A DNA stretch of 64,000 nucleotides from Pseudorhodobacter aquimaris (lineage in GTDB: Bacteria > Pseudomonadota > Alphaproteobacteria > Rhodobacterales > Rhodobacteraceae). The notes under the pieces were generated by a model, which worked only from the letters and a program-made list of their open reading frames with translations, was not told the origin of the DNA and did not search any database. Position numbers and translations under genes: made by a program. The DNA lies in contig NZ_LGHS01000041.1 of assembly GCF_001202025.1 (NCBI RefSeq), positions 148,816 to 212,815 on the forward strand, read 5' to 3'. Shown here piece after piece: positions 9,694 through 18,635 of this stretch; the stretch's first letter is position 1, and each line of letters opens with the position of its first letter.

Positions 9694-10563
9694 ATGATCC
9701 GCCTGCTTGCCCTTCTGTTGTGGTTGCCGCTTGCCGCCAATGCCCAAAACTATCCCGAGCCGTTGTCGGATACGGTCAGCGATTATGCCGATTTGCTGCC
9801 GCCCGAGGCCGAGGACCGCGTGGCCGCCACCCTGCAAGCGGCGCGCGACGAGACCGGGGTGCACATCGTGCTAGCCACGATCAATGCGCAGGCCGATTAC
9901 GGCTATTCCGGCCGCTTTGCCGATTTTGCTACCGGCTGGTTCAACTTTTTGGGGATTGGGGATGCGGCGCGCAATGACGGGATCCTGATCCTTGTCTCAA
10001 AAGAGGACCGCGAGATGCGCATCGCGCTGGGGCGCAGCTATGATGTGATCTGGGACGGGCGGGCGCAGCGGGTGATCGATACTGCCATGCTGCCCGCCTT
10101 TCGGGAGGACCGCTATGCCGAGGGGTTGGAGGCCGGTGTGCAATCCGCGATTGAGCATCTGGCCCGCCCCTTTGCCGCCAACGAAGAGGTGACCGAGACC
10201 AGCGGGTTTCCAACAGCCCCTTGGTGGGAAAAGCTCTTCGGGCCGCTGATCTTTGCTTTGTTCGGGCTGTTTATGGCGTTTACGATTTTGCGCAAACGGC
10301 TGCGTGATGTCTTTGACCGGATCAGCGCCTGCCCCAATTGCGGCAAGCGTAAAATGGAGGTCACGCGTGAGGTTCTGCTGGAGCCGGGCGAGGAGACTGA
10401 AGGCCAGGCCATGCGCCATCTGCGGTGTCGCGCATGCGGCTATGATCATGGTGAGCGTTCTACGCTGCCCTCCAAAGCGGCACGGCGCAAGGCGCGCGCC
10501 TCGTCGCGCAGCGGCTTCGGGGGCGGCAGCTCTGGCGGGGGCGGTGCATCGGGCAAGTGGTAA
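9694..10563 (+). CDS. TPM-domain membrane protein with zinc ribbon
   Basis: A 289-residue protein of the YgcG/TPM family. A signal peptide (1-17) precedes a periplasmic TPM domain (about 24-155, [13 protein letters not shown]...[15 protein letters not shown]), then one membrane helix (about 182-199). A cytoplasmic zinc ribbon follows (C213xxC216 and C245xxC248), and then a Gly/Ser-rich tail ending GGASGKW. TPM domains have been linked to phosphatase activity and photosystem repair in plants, and to membrane protein quality control in bacteria; the function here is unknown. It is divergent from cysS and probably single. Confidence 0.8.
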   Translation: MIRLLALLLWLPLAANAQNYPEPLSDTVSDYADLLPPEAEDRVAATLQAARDETGVHIVLATINAQADYGYSGRFADFATGWFNFLGIGDAARNDGILILVSKEDREMRIALGRSYDVIWDGRAQRVIDTAMLPAFREDRYAEGLEAGVQSAIEHLARPFAANEEVTETSGFPTAPWWEKLFGPLIFALFGLFMAFTILRKRLRDVFDRISACPNCGKRKMEVTREVLLEPGEETEGQAMRHLRCRACGYDHGERSTLPSKAARRKARASSRSGFGGGSSGGGGASGKW

Positions 10564-10628
10564 CCCTCTCGACAGAGGGCAACGGAATGCGTTAATTGAA
10601 CAGGCGTTCAGATAGCGGGAGGATGAGG

Positions 10629-11381
10629 ATGCAGATCGAGAATACAGCAGTGGTTGTCACGGGCGGGGCCTCGGGGCTTGGCGCGGCGGTGGCGCGGTTG
10701 ATGCGCTCCAAAGGGGCGGCGGTCACGCTGTTTGACCGTGACACGGCGCGGGGCGAGGCATTGGCCGCCGAGATCGGCGCGACGTTTTGCACGGTCGATG
10801 TGACGGATGAACCTTCGGTTCAGGCCGGGGTTGCGGCGGCCAAGGCGGCGATGGGCAAGATTACCGCGCTGGTCAACTGCGCAGGCATTGCCACAGGTGC
10901 GCGTGTGGTCGGGCGTGAGGGGCCGCATGATCTGGCGCTGTTTCAACGGACCATCGACATAAACCTAGTCGGCAGCTTTAACTGCATGCGGCTGGTCGCG
11001 GCCGAAATGGCAGGCAATGATCCCGTAGAGGGGGAGCGCGGCGTGATCGTCAACACCGCCTCTATTGCCGCATTCGACGGACAAAAGGGCCAGACCGCCT
11101 ATGCCGCCTCCAAGGCCGGTATCGCGGGGATGACCCTGCCCGCCGCGCGCGATCTGGCGGGGCAAGCCATCCGGATTTGCGCCATCGCGCCGGGGGTGTT
11201 CATGACGCCGATGCTGGAAGGCCTGGGGCCAGAGATCCACGAAGGACTGGCCGCCGATGTGACCTTTCCAAAACGACTGGGCCGTCCCGAGGAATATGCC
11301 TCACTTGCCGCTTTTATCATCGAAAGCAGCTATTTGAACGGTGAGGTGATCCGCCTTGACGGGGCCTTGCGGATGCGCTGA
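10629..11381 (+). CDS. SDR-family oxidoreductase, 3-hydroxyacyl-CoA dehydrogenase type II-like
   Basis: A 250-residue short-chain dehydrogenase. The nucleotide-binding TGGASGLG lies at about 10-17, NCAGIA follows, the catalytic Ser is in [10 protein letters not shown], and YAASKAG supplies Tyr and Lys. The PGVFMTPML and [12 protein letters not shown] blocks resemble the HSD17B10/type II 3-hydroxyacyl-CoA dehydrogenase subgroup, which oxidises 3-hydroxyacyl-CoAs with NAD. The ATG at 10629 sits 7 bases after GGGAGG; two upstream in-frame ATGs have poorer spacing. A bidirectional terminator follows at 11389. Confidence 0.85.
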   Translation: MQIENTAVVVTGGASGLGAAVARLMRSKGAAVTLFDRDTARGEALAAEIGATFCTVDVTDEPSVQAGVAAAKAAMGKITALVNCAGIATGARVVGREGPHDLALFQRTIDINLVGSFNCMRLVAAEMAGNDPVEGERGVIVNTASIAAFDGQKGQTAYAASKAGIAGMTLPAARDLAGQAIRICAIAPGVFMTPMLEGLGPEIHEGLAADVTFPKRLGRPEEYASLAAFIIESSYLNGEVIRLDGALRMR

Positions 11382-11388
11382 ACCGAAA

Positions 11389-11416
11389 AAAGGGCGGAGG
11401 TTTCCCCCCGCCCTTT
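11389..11416. terminator. bidirectional intrinsic terminator
   Basis: AAAGGGCGG pairs with CCGCCCTTT across a short loop. It lies between the convergent SDR and outer-membrane protein genes and can stop transcription from both sides. Confidence 0.8.
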
Positions 11417-11437
11417 CCCATGCCGTTGATCCGAAGA

Positions 11438-12025
11438 TCAGAAACGGTAACCCACGCGCAACTGCACCATGTTACCCTCGGCGTCTGTGCCGGAGTTGTC
11501 AAAGTCGTCGAAACGGTTGTGTGTATATTCTGCACCAACGGTCCAAGCGTCGTTGATCGCATAGTCTACGCCAACGCCTGCCAGCCAGCCGGTGTCAGAG
11601 CGGTTGCCTGTGCCGGTTTCAACCTTTGCATGCGCCGCACCGACTGTACCGTATACCAATGTACGGCCCATGTCATAGCCGCCCATGAACTTCAGTTGGG
11701 TCAGGTTCTTGCCTTTGTTGCCCATAACCTCGACGTTGGATCCGTTGTAGGCAAGTTCGGCACCCGCAACAAACTGGCCAAAGTCATAGCGGTAACCTGC
11801 GTGCACGCCACCGATTGCGCCGTCGCCATCAACCCCAGCGGTGTTTGACGACATATCGCCATAGCCAAGCTGACCACCTACATAAAAGCCGGTCCAGTCA
11901 GCAGTGACAGGGGCAACCACAACCGGGGTGATCATTGGCTCGGGTGTAGGCTCGGTCAAACCGCCAGCAAATGCAGTAGGAGCTGCAAGGGCAGTTGCCA
12001 GTGCGAGGGATGTAAAGAGTTTCAT
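11438..12025 (-). CDS. outer-membrane beta-barrel protein
   Basis: A 195-residue porin-like opacity protein (OmpA/Omp25-like barrel family). A signal peptide (MKLFTSLALATALAAPTAFA) is followed by a Pro-rich spacer. Alternating aromatic strands follow, such as DWTGFYVGGQLGYGD and AGYRYDFGQFVAGAELAY, and the chain ends in a terminal Phe (VGYRF), the Bam recognition signal. The ATG at 12025 is the only start giving a clean signal peptide. The 170 bases upstream (12026-12195) hold its promoter. It is probably abundant and structural; no substrate can be inferred. Confidence 0.88.
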   Translation of the reverse strand: MKLFTSLALATALAAPTAFAGGLTEPTPEPMITPVVVAPVTADWTGFYVGGQLGYGDMSSNTAGVDGDGAIGGVHAGYRYDFGQFVAGAELAYNGSNVEVMGNKGKNLTQLKFMGGYDMGRTLVYGTVGAAHAKVETGTGNRSDTGWLAGVGVDYAINDAWTVGAEYTHNRFDDFDNSGTDAEGNMVQLRVGYRF

Positions 12026-12195
12026 ATGTCTACCTTTCAACGTTAACATCCGGCCGAAGCCGACTGTGGGACTAACGCCTAGGTAGTGTTTTGGTTCCAA
12101 TAATGTAAGCCCCTGTCACACCTATGTGAACCCAACCCCGACTAAGCGCCAATATCCGCCTATCATAAGGGTAAAGTAGGTCAAAAACAGCCGAT

Positions 12196-14007
12196 TTACA
12201 AGGCTGCTTTCTCCTCCAGCGCCATCCACTCTTCTTCCAGCGCAGCCAGCTGGGTCTGGCGCTCTGCCATCATCTCAGAAGCTTTGCGGAATTTGACGGG
12301 TTCCTTGGTGAAAAGATCATCGGTTTCCAACAATTCGCCCAGCTTGCTGATCTCCGCTTCCATCTTGGCGATCAGATCCGGCAGGTTCTCAAGCCGCTTG
12401 CGTTCGGTGAACGACAGCGTGTCGGCCCGCTTGGGCTCGGGTTTGGGGGCGGGTTGGCTGGCGGCTTTGGGCTTGAAGGTGGCCTCTGGCGCCCATTCGG
12501 TATCGCGCTGCGCCATATAATCGGACCAGCCACCGGGAAAGACGCCAACACGCCCCTGCCCCTCTAGCGCGACAGTCGAGGTGGCAACGCGGTCGATGAA
12601 ATCACGGTCGTGGCTGACCAACAGCACGGTGCCGTCATATTCGCCAAGGATATCTTGCAACAGATCGAGGGTTTCCACATCCAGATCGTTGGTCGGCTCA
12701 TCCAGAATCAACAGGTTCGAGGGTTTCGCCATGATCCGCGCCAGCAACAGCCGCGCCTTTTCCCCGCCCGAGAGCGACCGCACCGGCGCGCGGGCCTGCG
12801 CCTCATTAAACAGGAAATCCTTGAGATAGCCGACGACATGCTTGGGGGTGCCGCGCACCATCACCTGATCGGAGCTGCCCGAAACCGCCATCAATGGATC
12901 ATTGGTCAGATTGTCCCAAAGCGAGGCGTTCGGGTCCAGCTGCGCGCGGGTCTGGTCGAACACCGCGATATCAAGGTTGGTGCCAAGGGTGATCGTGCCG
13001 CTATCGGGTTGGATCTCGCCGGTCAGCATTTTCAACAGCGTGGTCTTGCCGATCCCATTGGGGCCGACAAAGGCGATCCGGTCGCCGCGCAGCACGCGCA
13101 GGTCAAGATCCTTGACGATCTGGGTATCGCCAAAGGCCTTGGAGATGCCCTTGGCCTCCACCACCCGCTTGCCCGAAGTGGTCCCTGATTCCAGCGCCAG
13201 TGCCGCAGTGCCCTGACGGCGGATCTGGCCCGCGCGTTCGGCCCGCAAATCGGCCAGCGCGCGCAGACGGCCCTGATTGCGTTTGCGCCGCGCAGAGATG
13301 CCCTCAACCGCCCAACGGGCCTCGGCCTTGATCTTGCGGTCCAGCTTGTGGCGTTGTTCATCCTCTTCGGCCCAAACGGTTTCGCGCCATTCCTCAAAGC
13401 CGTCGAAACCGCTTTCGCGGCGGCGCACCTGCCCGCGGTCGATCCACAAGGTCGCACGGGTCAGCGCCTTGAGGAATGCACGGTCGTGGCTGATCAGGAC
13501 AAAGGCCGTGCGGGTGGATTTCAGCTCATCCTCAAGCCATTGGATCGCCTGAATATCAAGGTGGTTCGTTGGCTCGTCCAGCAACATCAACTCGGGCGCT
13601 TCGGCCATCAGCCGGGCCAAGGCCGCACGCCGACGCTCTCCGCCCGAGGCAGAGGCGACCGGGGTTTCGGGATCGAATTTCAGCCCTTCGGCCACCATCG
13701 CGACCTTATATTCCTCACCGTCGGGCAAGGTTGCGGCGGCGAAATCGCCCAAAGTCTCAAACCCCGACAGATCGGGGTCCTGTTCCATATAGCCGACCGA
13801 GACACCGGGCGGCACCACGCGGGTGCCCGCATCTGCCTGTACCAACCCCGCCATCACCTTCATCAAAGTGGATTTGCCCGATCCGTTGCGCCCGACCAGC
13901 GCCACGCGGTCGCCGGGATGCACCACAAGGTCCAGATTGTCGAACACCGGATCGCCCCCGAAGGTCAGCGAAATACCGGAAAGTTGCAAAAGCGGTGCGC
14001 GGGCCAT
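12196..14007 (-). CDS. ABC-F family ATPase, Uup-like
   Basis: A 603-residue soluble protein with two ABC domains and no membrane segment. Walker A motifs are GRNGSGKST (about 39-47) and GPNGIGKTT, with signatures SGGERRR and LSGGEKARLLLARI and Walker [11 protein letters not shown] and [11 protein letters not shown]. The C-terminal coiled coil (about 530-600, rich in Glu and Lys) is the Uup-type DNA/ribosome-interacting tail. ABC-F proteins act on translating ribosomes; Uup also affects transposon excision and branch migration. It is the only gene in its unit and is separated from ndk by a terminator. Confidence 0.88.
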   Translation of the reverse strand: MARAPLLQLSGISLTFGGDPVFDNLDLVVHPGDRVALVGRNGSGKSTLMKVMAGLVQADAGTRVVPPGVSVGYMEQDPDLSGFETLGDFAAATLPDGEEYKVAMVAEGLKFDPETPVASASGGERRRAALARLMAEAPELMLLDEPTNHLDIQAIQWLEDELKSTRTAFVLISHDRAFLKALTRATLWIDRGQVRRRESGFDGFEEWRETVWAEEDEQRHKLDRKIKAEARWAVEGISARRKRNQGRLRALADLRAERAGQIRRQGTAALALESGTTSGKRVVEAKGISKAFGDTQIVKDLDLRVLRGDRIAFVGPNGIGKTTLLKMLTGEIQPDSGTITLGTNLDIAVFDQTRAQLDPNASLWDNLTNDPLMAVSGSSDQVMVRGTPKHVVGYLKDFLFNEAQARAPVRSLSGGEKARLLLARIMAKPSNLLILDEPTNDLDVETLDLLQDILGEYDGTVLLVSHDRDFIDRVATSTVALEGQGRVGVFPGGWSDYMAQRDTEWAPEATFKPKAASQPAPKPEPKRADTLSFTERKRLENLPDLIAKMEAEISKLGELLETDDLFTKEPVKFRKASEMMAERQTQLAALEEEWMALEEKAAL

Positions 14008-14035
14008 GGGGAACTGCCTTATGGTTTAATGCATG

Positions 14036-14073
14036 AAAAGCCGCCCCTATCGGGACGGCCCTTTGGTTCTTCT
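14036..14073 (-). terminator. probable terminator after ndk
   Basis: AAAAGCCGCCC and GGGACGGCCCTTT form a G+C-rich stem with a short loop, 20-50 bases after the ndk stop. One bulged base interrupts the stem. Confidence 0.6.
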
Positions 14074-14090
14074 CGCGATGTCAGCGACGA

Positions 14091-14513
14091 TTAGCCAACC
14101 AGTTCAAGACCGGAGAAGTAGAAAGAGATCTCACGTGCCGCAGCTTCGGGGCTGTCGGAACCGTGAACCGAGTTTTCGCCAACGGACAGGGCGAATTCCT
14201 TGCGGATGGTGCCTTCGTCGGCGTTGGCAGGGTTGGTAGCGCCCATGACTTCGCGGTTTTTCAGGATGGCGCCTTCGCCCTCAAGGACCTGAACGATGAT
14301 CGGGGCCGAGGACATGAATTCGCACAGCTCACCGTAGAAGGGACGCTCGGAGTGCTCGGCGTAAAAGGCACCGGCTTGGGCAGGTGTCAGGTGGATACGC
14401 TTTTGCGCAACGATGCGCAGGCCGGCATCTTCGAACTTGGCGTTGATCTTGCCAGTCAGGTTGCGGTTGGTTGCATCGGGTTTGATCATCGAAAGGGTGC
14501 GTTCTACGGCCAT
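14091..14513 (-). CDS. ndk: nucleoside diphosphate kinase
   Basis: A 140-residue enzyme transferring the gamma phosphate of ATP to NDPs through a phosphohistidine. The family core is complete: [11 protein letters not shown] at 4-14, [15 protein letters not shown], the [18 protein letters not shown] nucleotide loop, and the active-site His in [12 protein letters not shown]. The start at 14513 gives the standard N terminus [14 protein letters not shown]; the longer frame to 14660 overlaps the divergent ABC-F gene and is not used. It is monocistronic. Confidence 0.97.
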   Translation of the reverse strand: MAVERTLSMIKPDATNRNLTGKINAKFEDAGLRIVAQKRIHLTPAQAGAFYAEHSERPFYGELCEFMSSAPIIVQVLEGEGAILKNREVMGATNPANADEGTIRKEFALSVGENSVHGSDSPEAAAREISFYFSGLELVG

Positions 14514-14649
14514 GGTACTCTCACTTTGGGATGCGGGGAAAATCCCCTGGTGTTTATGGCGCCCTGCTAGCATGGGCCGCGGGCCTTGAAAAGCCCATGT
14601 TGCGCGCAAGGAGTTGACGCCGCGCGCCGCTTCGGGCAAGGCGTGATCC

Positions 14650-16503
14650 ATGTTACGCATTTCAGATATCAGCTATTCCGTCGAAGGTCGCCCGCTGCTT
14701 GTGGGCGCCTCTGCTACCATTCCCACAGGCCATAAGGTTGGCCTTGTCGGCCGCAATGGCGCGGGGAAAACCACGCTCTTCCGGTTGATCCGTGGGGAGT
14801 TGGCGCTGGAGGGTGGCGATATTTCCATGCCCGCGCGGTCGCGTATCGGCGGGGTGGCACAAGAGGTGCCGTCGTCCTCGACCACGCTTTTACAAACCGT
14901 GTTGCAGGCCGATACCGAACGCGAATCCCTGATGGCAGAGGCCGAAACCGCCACCGATCCGCACCGCATTGCCGAAGTGCAGGCGCGGCTGGCCGATATT
15001 GACGCGTGGTCGGCCGAGGGGCGCGCCTCTTCTATCCTCAAGGGTCTGGGCTTTGATGCCGAAGCGCAGTTGCGCCCCTGTTCGGATTTCTCGGGCGGCT
15101 GGCGGATGCGGGTGGCGCTTGCGGGCGTGTTGTTTGCCCAGCCCGATTTCCTGCTGCTGGATGAGCCGACAAACTATCTCGACCTTGAGGGCGCTTTGTG
15201 GCTGGAAAGCTATCTGGCGAAATATCCGCATACGGTGATCATCATCTCGCACGATCGCGGGCTTTTGAACCGCGCTGTGCAAGGCATTCTGCATCTGGAC
15301 GAGAAAAAGCTGACCTATTGGACCGGCCCCTACGACCAGTTTGCCCGCCAGATGGCCGAACGCCGCGCCGTCCTTCAGGCCGAGGCGAAAAAGCAAGAGG
15401 CACGCCGCGCGCATTTGCAAAGCTTTGTGGACCGTTTCAAGGCCAAGGCCTCCAAGGCCGTGCAGGCGCAATCCCGCGTCAAAATGCTGGAAAAGATGGA
15501 AACCATCACCCCGCCCGAGGAAGCGCGCAAGCAGGTCTTTACCTTCCCCGAGCCAGAGGAACTGTCGCCCCCGATCATCAATCTGGACGGGGTTGCGGTC
15601 GGCTATGACGGCCCGCCGGTCTTGCGCAACCTGTCCTTGCGGATTGATCAGGATGACCGCATCGCCCTTCTGGGCCGTAACGGTGAAGGGAAATCCACAC
15701 TTTCCAAGCTCTTGGCGGGTAAACTTAAACCGACTACGGGCAAGATGACGCAAAGCAGCAAGCTGCGCATCGGCTATTTCGCGCAGCATCAGGTGGATGA
15801 GCTGTTCATCGACGAAACCCCGCTGCAACACCTGCAACGCATGCGCCCCGCCGAGGGGCAACCCCGCCTGCGTGCCCGTCTTGCCGGCTTCGGTCTTTTG
15901 GCCGATCAGGCCGAGACTGCCGTGGGCCGTCTGTCGGGGGGACAAAAGGCACGGCTGTCTTTGCTTCTGGCCACGCTTGAGGCGCCGCATCTGCTGATCT
16001 TGGACGAGCCGACAAACCACCTTGATATGGAAAGCCGTGAGGCCTTGGTCGAGGCGCTAACGGCCTATTCCGGCGCGGTGGTTCTGGTCAGCCACGATAT
16101 GCACCTGTTGTCGCTGGTGGCGGACCGTTTGTGGCTGGTCAAGGGCGGGGCCGTTGCCCCCTACGGCGAGGATCTTGAGGCCTACCGCAAGCAATTGCTG
16201 GCCGGTGATGAGACAACCAAACCCGTCAAACCCGCAAAAGCCGCCGAAAAGCCGAAAAAGGCCAGCCGCGATGATATCCTTGCGATGCGCGCCGAGGTTC
16301 GCAAATGCGAGGACCGTTTGGCCAAGCTCAACGAGATGAGCGAGAAGCTGGCGAAAAAACTGGCAGACCCTGCGCTTTATGAACCCGAACGTCTGGGGGA
16401 GATGGAGACATGGCAAAAAAAATATGCCGAGGTCCGTGAAGCCACTGACCGCGCCGAGGCCATGTGGCTGCGCGCACAGGAAAAGCTGGAAAGTGCCGCT
16501 TGA
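14650..16503 (+). CDS. ABC-F family ATPase, YheS-like
   Basis: A 617-residue protein with two ABC cassettes. It shows GRNGAGKTT and GRNGEGKST Walker A motifs, FSGGWRMR and [12 protein letters not shown] signatures, and [10 protein letters not shown] and [11 protein letters not shown]alker B motifs. The inter-domain linker (about 240-300, [20 protein letters not shown]...) is the P-site tRNA interaction motif of ABC-F factors. The Lys-rich C terminus ([19 protein letters not shown]) leads into a coiled coil. YheS-type factors rescue ribosomes stalled on particular nascent chains. It is divergent from ndk. Confidence 0.9.
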   Translation: MLRISDISYSVEGRPLLVGASATIPTGHKVGLVGRNGAGKTTLFRLIRGELALEGGDISMPARSRIGGVAQEVPSSSTTLLQTVLQADTERESLMAEAETATDPHRIAEVQARLADIDAWSAEGRASSILKGLGFDAEAQLRPCSDFSGGWRMRVALAGVLFAQPDFLLLDEPTNYLDLEGALWLESYLAKYPHTVIIISHDRGLLNRAVQGILHLDEKKLTYWTGPYDQFARQMAERRAVLQAEAKKQEARRAHLQSFVDRFKAKASKAVQAQSRVKMLEKMETITPPEEARKQVFTFPEPEELSPPIINLDGVAVGYDGPPVLRNLSLRIDQDDRIALLGRNGEGKSTLSKLLAGKLKPTTGKMTQSSKLRIGYFAQHQVDELFIDETPLQHLQRMRPAEGQPRLRARLAGFGLLADQAETAVGRLSGGQKARLSLLLATLEAPHLLILDEPTNHLDMESREALVEALTAYSGAVVLVSHDMHLLSLVADRLWLVKGGAVAPYGEDLEAYRKQLLAGDETTKPVKPAKAAEKPKKASRDDILAMRAEVRKCEDRLAKLNEMSEKLAKKLADPALYEPERLGEMETWQKKYAEVREATDRAEAMWLRAQEKLESAA

Positions 16504-16614
16504 TTGGCGTAATTGCCTATTTTTTAATCAATCAGGTTGATATTTGAACCTTACGGTCCGTCGCATTGCGGCGGGCAGCTTGCCGCAGGTTTTCCGTCGC
16601 GCCATAGATCGTGA

Positions 16615-17400
16615 ATGAAATCCAACATTCGCCTAATGGTCTTTACGGATCTTGATGGGACCCTGATCGATCACGACACCTACAGATGGGACGCCGCGCA
16701 AGAGGCCTTGAGCGCGCTTGGCTCTGCCGCGGCCGCTGTCGTTCTGGCAAGCAGTAAAACCGCCGCTGAGGTTGGCGCATTGCGGGCCACGCTTGGCCTG
16801 CCGCAATGGCCTGCGATTGTGGAAAACGGCGCAGGTGTTCTGGGTCCGCATATTTGTGATGCGCCCGATAACACCCCCTACATCGCCCTGCGCGACGCTT
16901 TGGACCAGACGCCCGAGGCGCTGCGCCACCTGTTTCGCGGTTTTGGCGACGCCTCGGCGGCAGAGGTGTCGGAAATGACCGGCCTGCCCCTGCAGGATGC
17001 AAAGCTGGCAAAACAGCGCGTCTTTTCAGAACCGGGCAAATGGTCGGGAACCGACGCGCAAAAAGCCGAATTTCTGCGCTATTTGCAGGGTGGGAATATC
17101 ATCGCACAACAGGGCGGACGGTTCTTGACCCTTTCCTTTGGCGGTAACAAGGGCGATCAGATGCGCAAGATCATCGCAGATTATCAGCCACAGCATACCA
17201 TCGCCCTCGGGGATGCGCCAAATGATGTGCAAATGCTGGAAGCCGCCGAATTCGGGGTGGTAATCGCCAATCCGCGTCGCCCACCGCTTCCCCCGCTGAA
17301 GGGAGAGGCGACAGGACATATCATTCGCACCAAAGCTGCCGGCCCTTCGGGGTGGAACGCGGCGATTCTCGATTTACTCAGCCGACTTGAACCACAGTAG
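16615..17400 (+). CDS. HAD phosphatase, mannosyl/glucosyl-3-phosphoglycerate phosphatase-like
   Basis: A 261-residue HAD-superfamily (Cof-type, IIB) phosphatase. Motif I is FTDLDGTLID at about 10-19, motif II ASSKT near 46, and motif III/IV is GGNKGDQM...ALGDAPNDVQML near 180-205. These features match mannosyl-3-phosphoglycerate phosphatase, which dephosphorylates mannosyl- or glucosyl-3-phosphoglycerate to the compatible solute. The adjacent glycosyltransferase (11 bases downstream, same strand) and the phosphorylase make glucosyl-3-phosphoglycerate the more likely substrate. Sequence alone cannot decide the sugar. Confidence 0.8.
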   Translation: MKSNIRLMVFTDLDGTLIDHDTYRWDAAQEALSALGSAAAAVVLASSKTAAEVGALRATLGLPQWPAIVENGAGVLGPHICDAPDNTPYIALRDALDQTPEALRHLFRGFGDASAAEVSEMTGLPLQDAKLAKQRVFSEPGKWSGTDAQKAEFLRYLQGGNIIAQQGGRFLTLSFGGNKGDQMRKIIADYQPQHTIALGDAPNDVQMLEAAEFGVVIANPRRPPLPPLKGEATGHIIRTKAAGPSGWNAAILDLLSRLEPQ

Positions 17401-17411
17401 GACAACCCGCC

Positions 17412-18632
17412 ATGGCCGACTTTCATCAAAACGGAAACATCACAACGCTGCACAACCTGCGCACCCGATCCATGGAAGAGATGGAGCACGATCTGGCCGT
17501 CTTTGCACAATCGCGCAAAATCTCGCTGATCCTGCCCTGTCTGTTTTCAGAGCTGGAACGCGAGGCGATGCCCAATATCCTGTCAGAGCTTTCCAAGGTC
17601 AGCTATTTGCACCGGATCATTATCGGGCTGGATGCGGCCGATGAGATGCAATACCGCTATGCCAAAACCTACTTCAAGGATCTGAACCAGAACCATATCG
17701 TGATCTGGAACGACAGCCCCCGTATGCTCGCGCTTGGCGCGCGGCTGGAGGCGATGGGGCTTGCACCTCTGGAAAAGGGCAAGGGCAAGAATGTCTGGGC
17801 CTCATTGGGCTATTTGATCGGTTGTGCCGACAGTTCGGTGATGGCGATCCATGATTGCGATATCCTGACCTATAAAAAGGATATGCTGGCGCGACTGCTC
17901 TATCCCGTGGCCAATCCCGCATTTCCCTATCAGGTCGCCAAGGGCTATTACCCGCGCATCGGCAATGACAAGCTGAACGGTCGGGTGACGCGGCTGTTGG
18001 TCAGCCCCTTGTTGATCGCGCTGAAACGGGTGGTCGGGGATCGTGATTATATCGACTACCTGCGCAGTTTCCGCTATCCCCTCTCGGGGGAGTTTGCCAT
18101 GCGCACGGCCATCCTGCCCGATCTTCGTATCCCCTCGGATTGGGGGCTGGAGATTGGCGTGCTCTCCGAGGCATGGCGCAATCTGGCCCCCAAGGCGGTC
18201 TGTCAGGTGGATATCGCCGACGCATATGATCATAAACACCAAGACCTTAGCCCCGATGAGGCCCATGCCGGGTTGAACCGCATGTCGACCGATATCTGCA
18301 AGGCGATTTTCCGCAAGCTGGCGGCGGATGGGACCGTGTTTACCGCGAATGTTTTCCGCACGCTTAAGGCGACATATTATCGTTGTGCGCTGGACCTGCT
18401 GGAATCCTATTACAATGATGCCAAGATGAACGGGCTGACGATTGACCGCCATACCGAGGAACGCTCTATCGAGCTGTTTGCGGAAAATATCATGCGCGCG
18501 GGACAGGTCTTTTTGGAGAACCCGCATGAGACCCCCTTTATCCCGACATGGAACCGTGTCCATTCTGCCGACCCTTCGTTCCTGACGGATATGACGGCGG
18601 CGGCCAAGGCGGATGAGGCCGAATACCAATAG
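17412..18632 (+). CDS. glucosyl-3-phosphoglycerate synthase-like glycosyltransferase
   Basis: A 406-residue GT-A fold glycosyltransferase with a metal-binding aspartate cluster (AIHDCDILTYKK, about 148-160) and the late SGEFAMR and SDWGLEIGVL blocks. These resemble GT81-type glucosyl-3-phosphoglycerate synthases, which join an NDP-glucose to 3-phosphoglycerate. No membrane segment is seen. It follows the phosphatase by 11 bases and so should be co-transcribed with it. Its stop lies 3 bases from the end of the convergent phosphorylase gene. The neighbour set supports glucosylglycerate synthesis, but a mannosyl product is not excluded. Confidence 0.75.
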   Translation: MADFHQNGNITTLHNLRTRSMEEMEHDLAVFAQSRKISLILPCLFSELEREAMPNILSELSKVSYLHRIIIGLDAADEMQYRYAKTYFKDLNQNHIVIWNDSPRMLALGARLEAMGLAPLEKGKGKNVWASLGYLIGCADSSVMAIHDCDILTYKKDMLARLLYPVANPAFPYQVAKGYYPRIGNDKLNGRVTRLLVSPLLIALKRVVGDRDYIDYLRSFRYPLSGEFAMRTAILPDLRIPSDWGLEIGVLSEAWRNLAPKAVCQVDIADAYDHKHQDLSPDEAHAGLNRMSTDICKAIFRKLAADGTVFTANVFRTLKATYYRCALDLLESYYNDAKMNGLTIDRHTEERSIELFAENIMRAGQVFLENPHETPFIPTWNRVHSADPSFLTDMTAAAKADEAEYQ

Positions 18633-18635
18633 CGC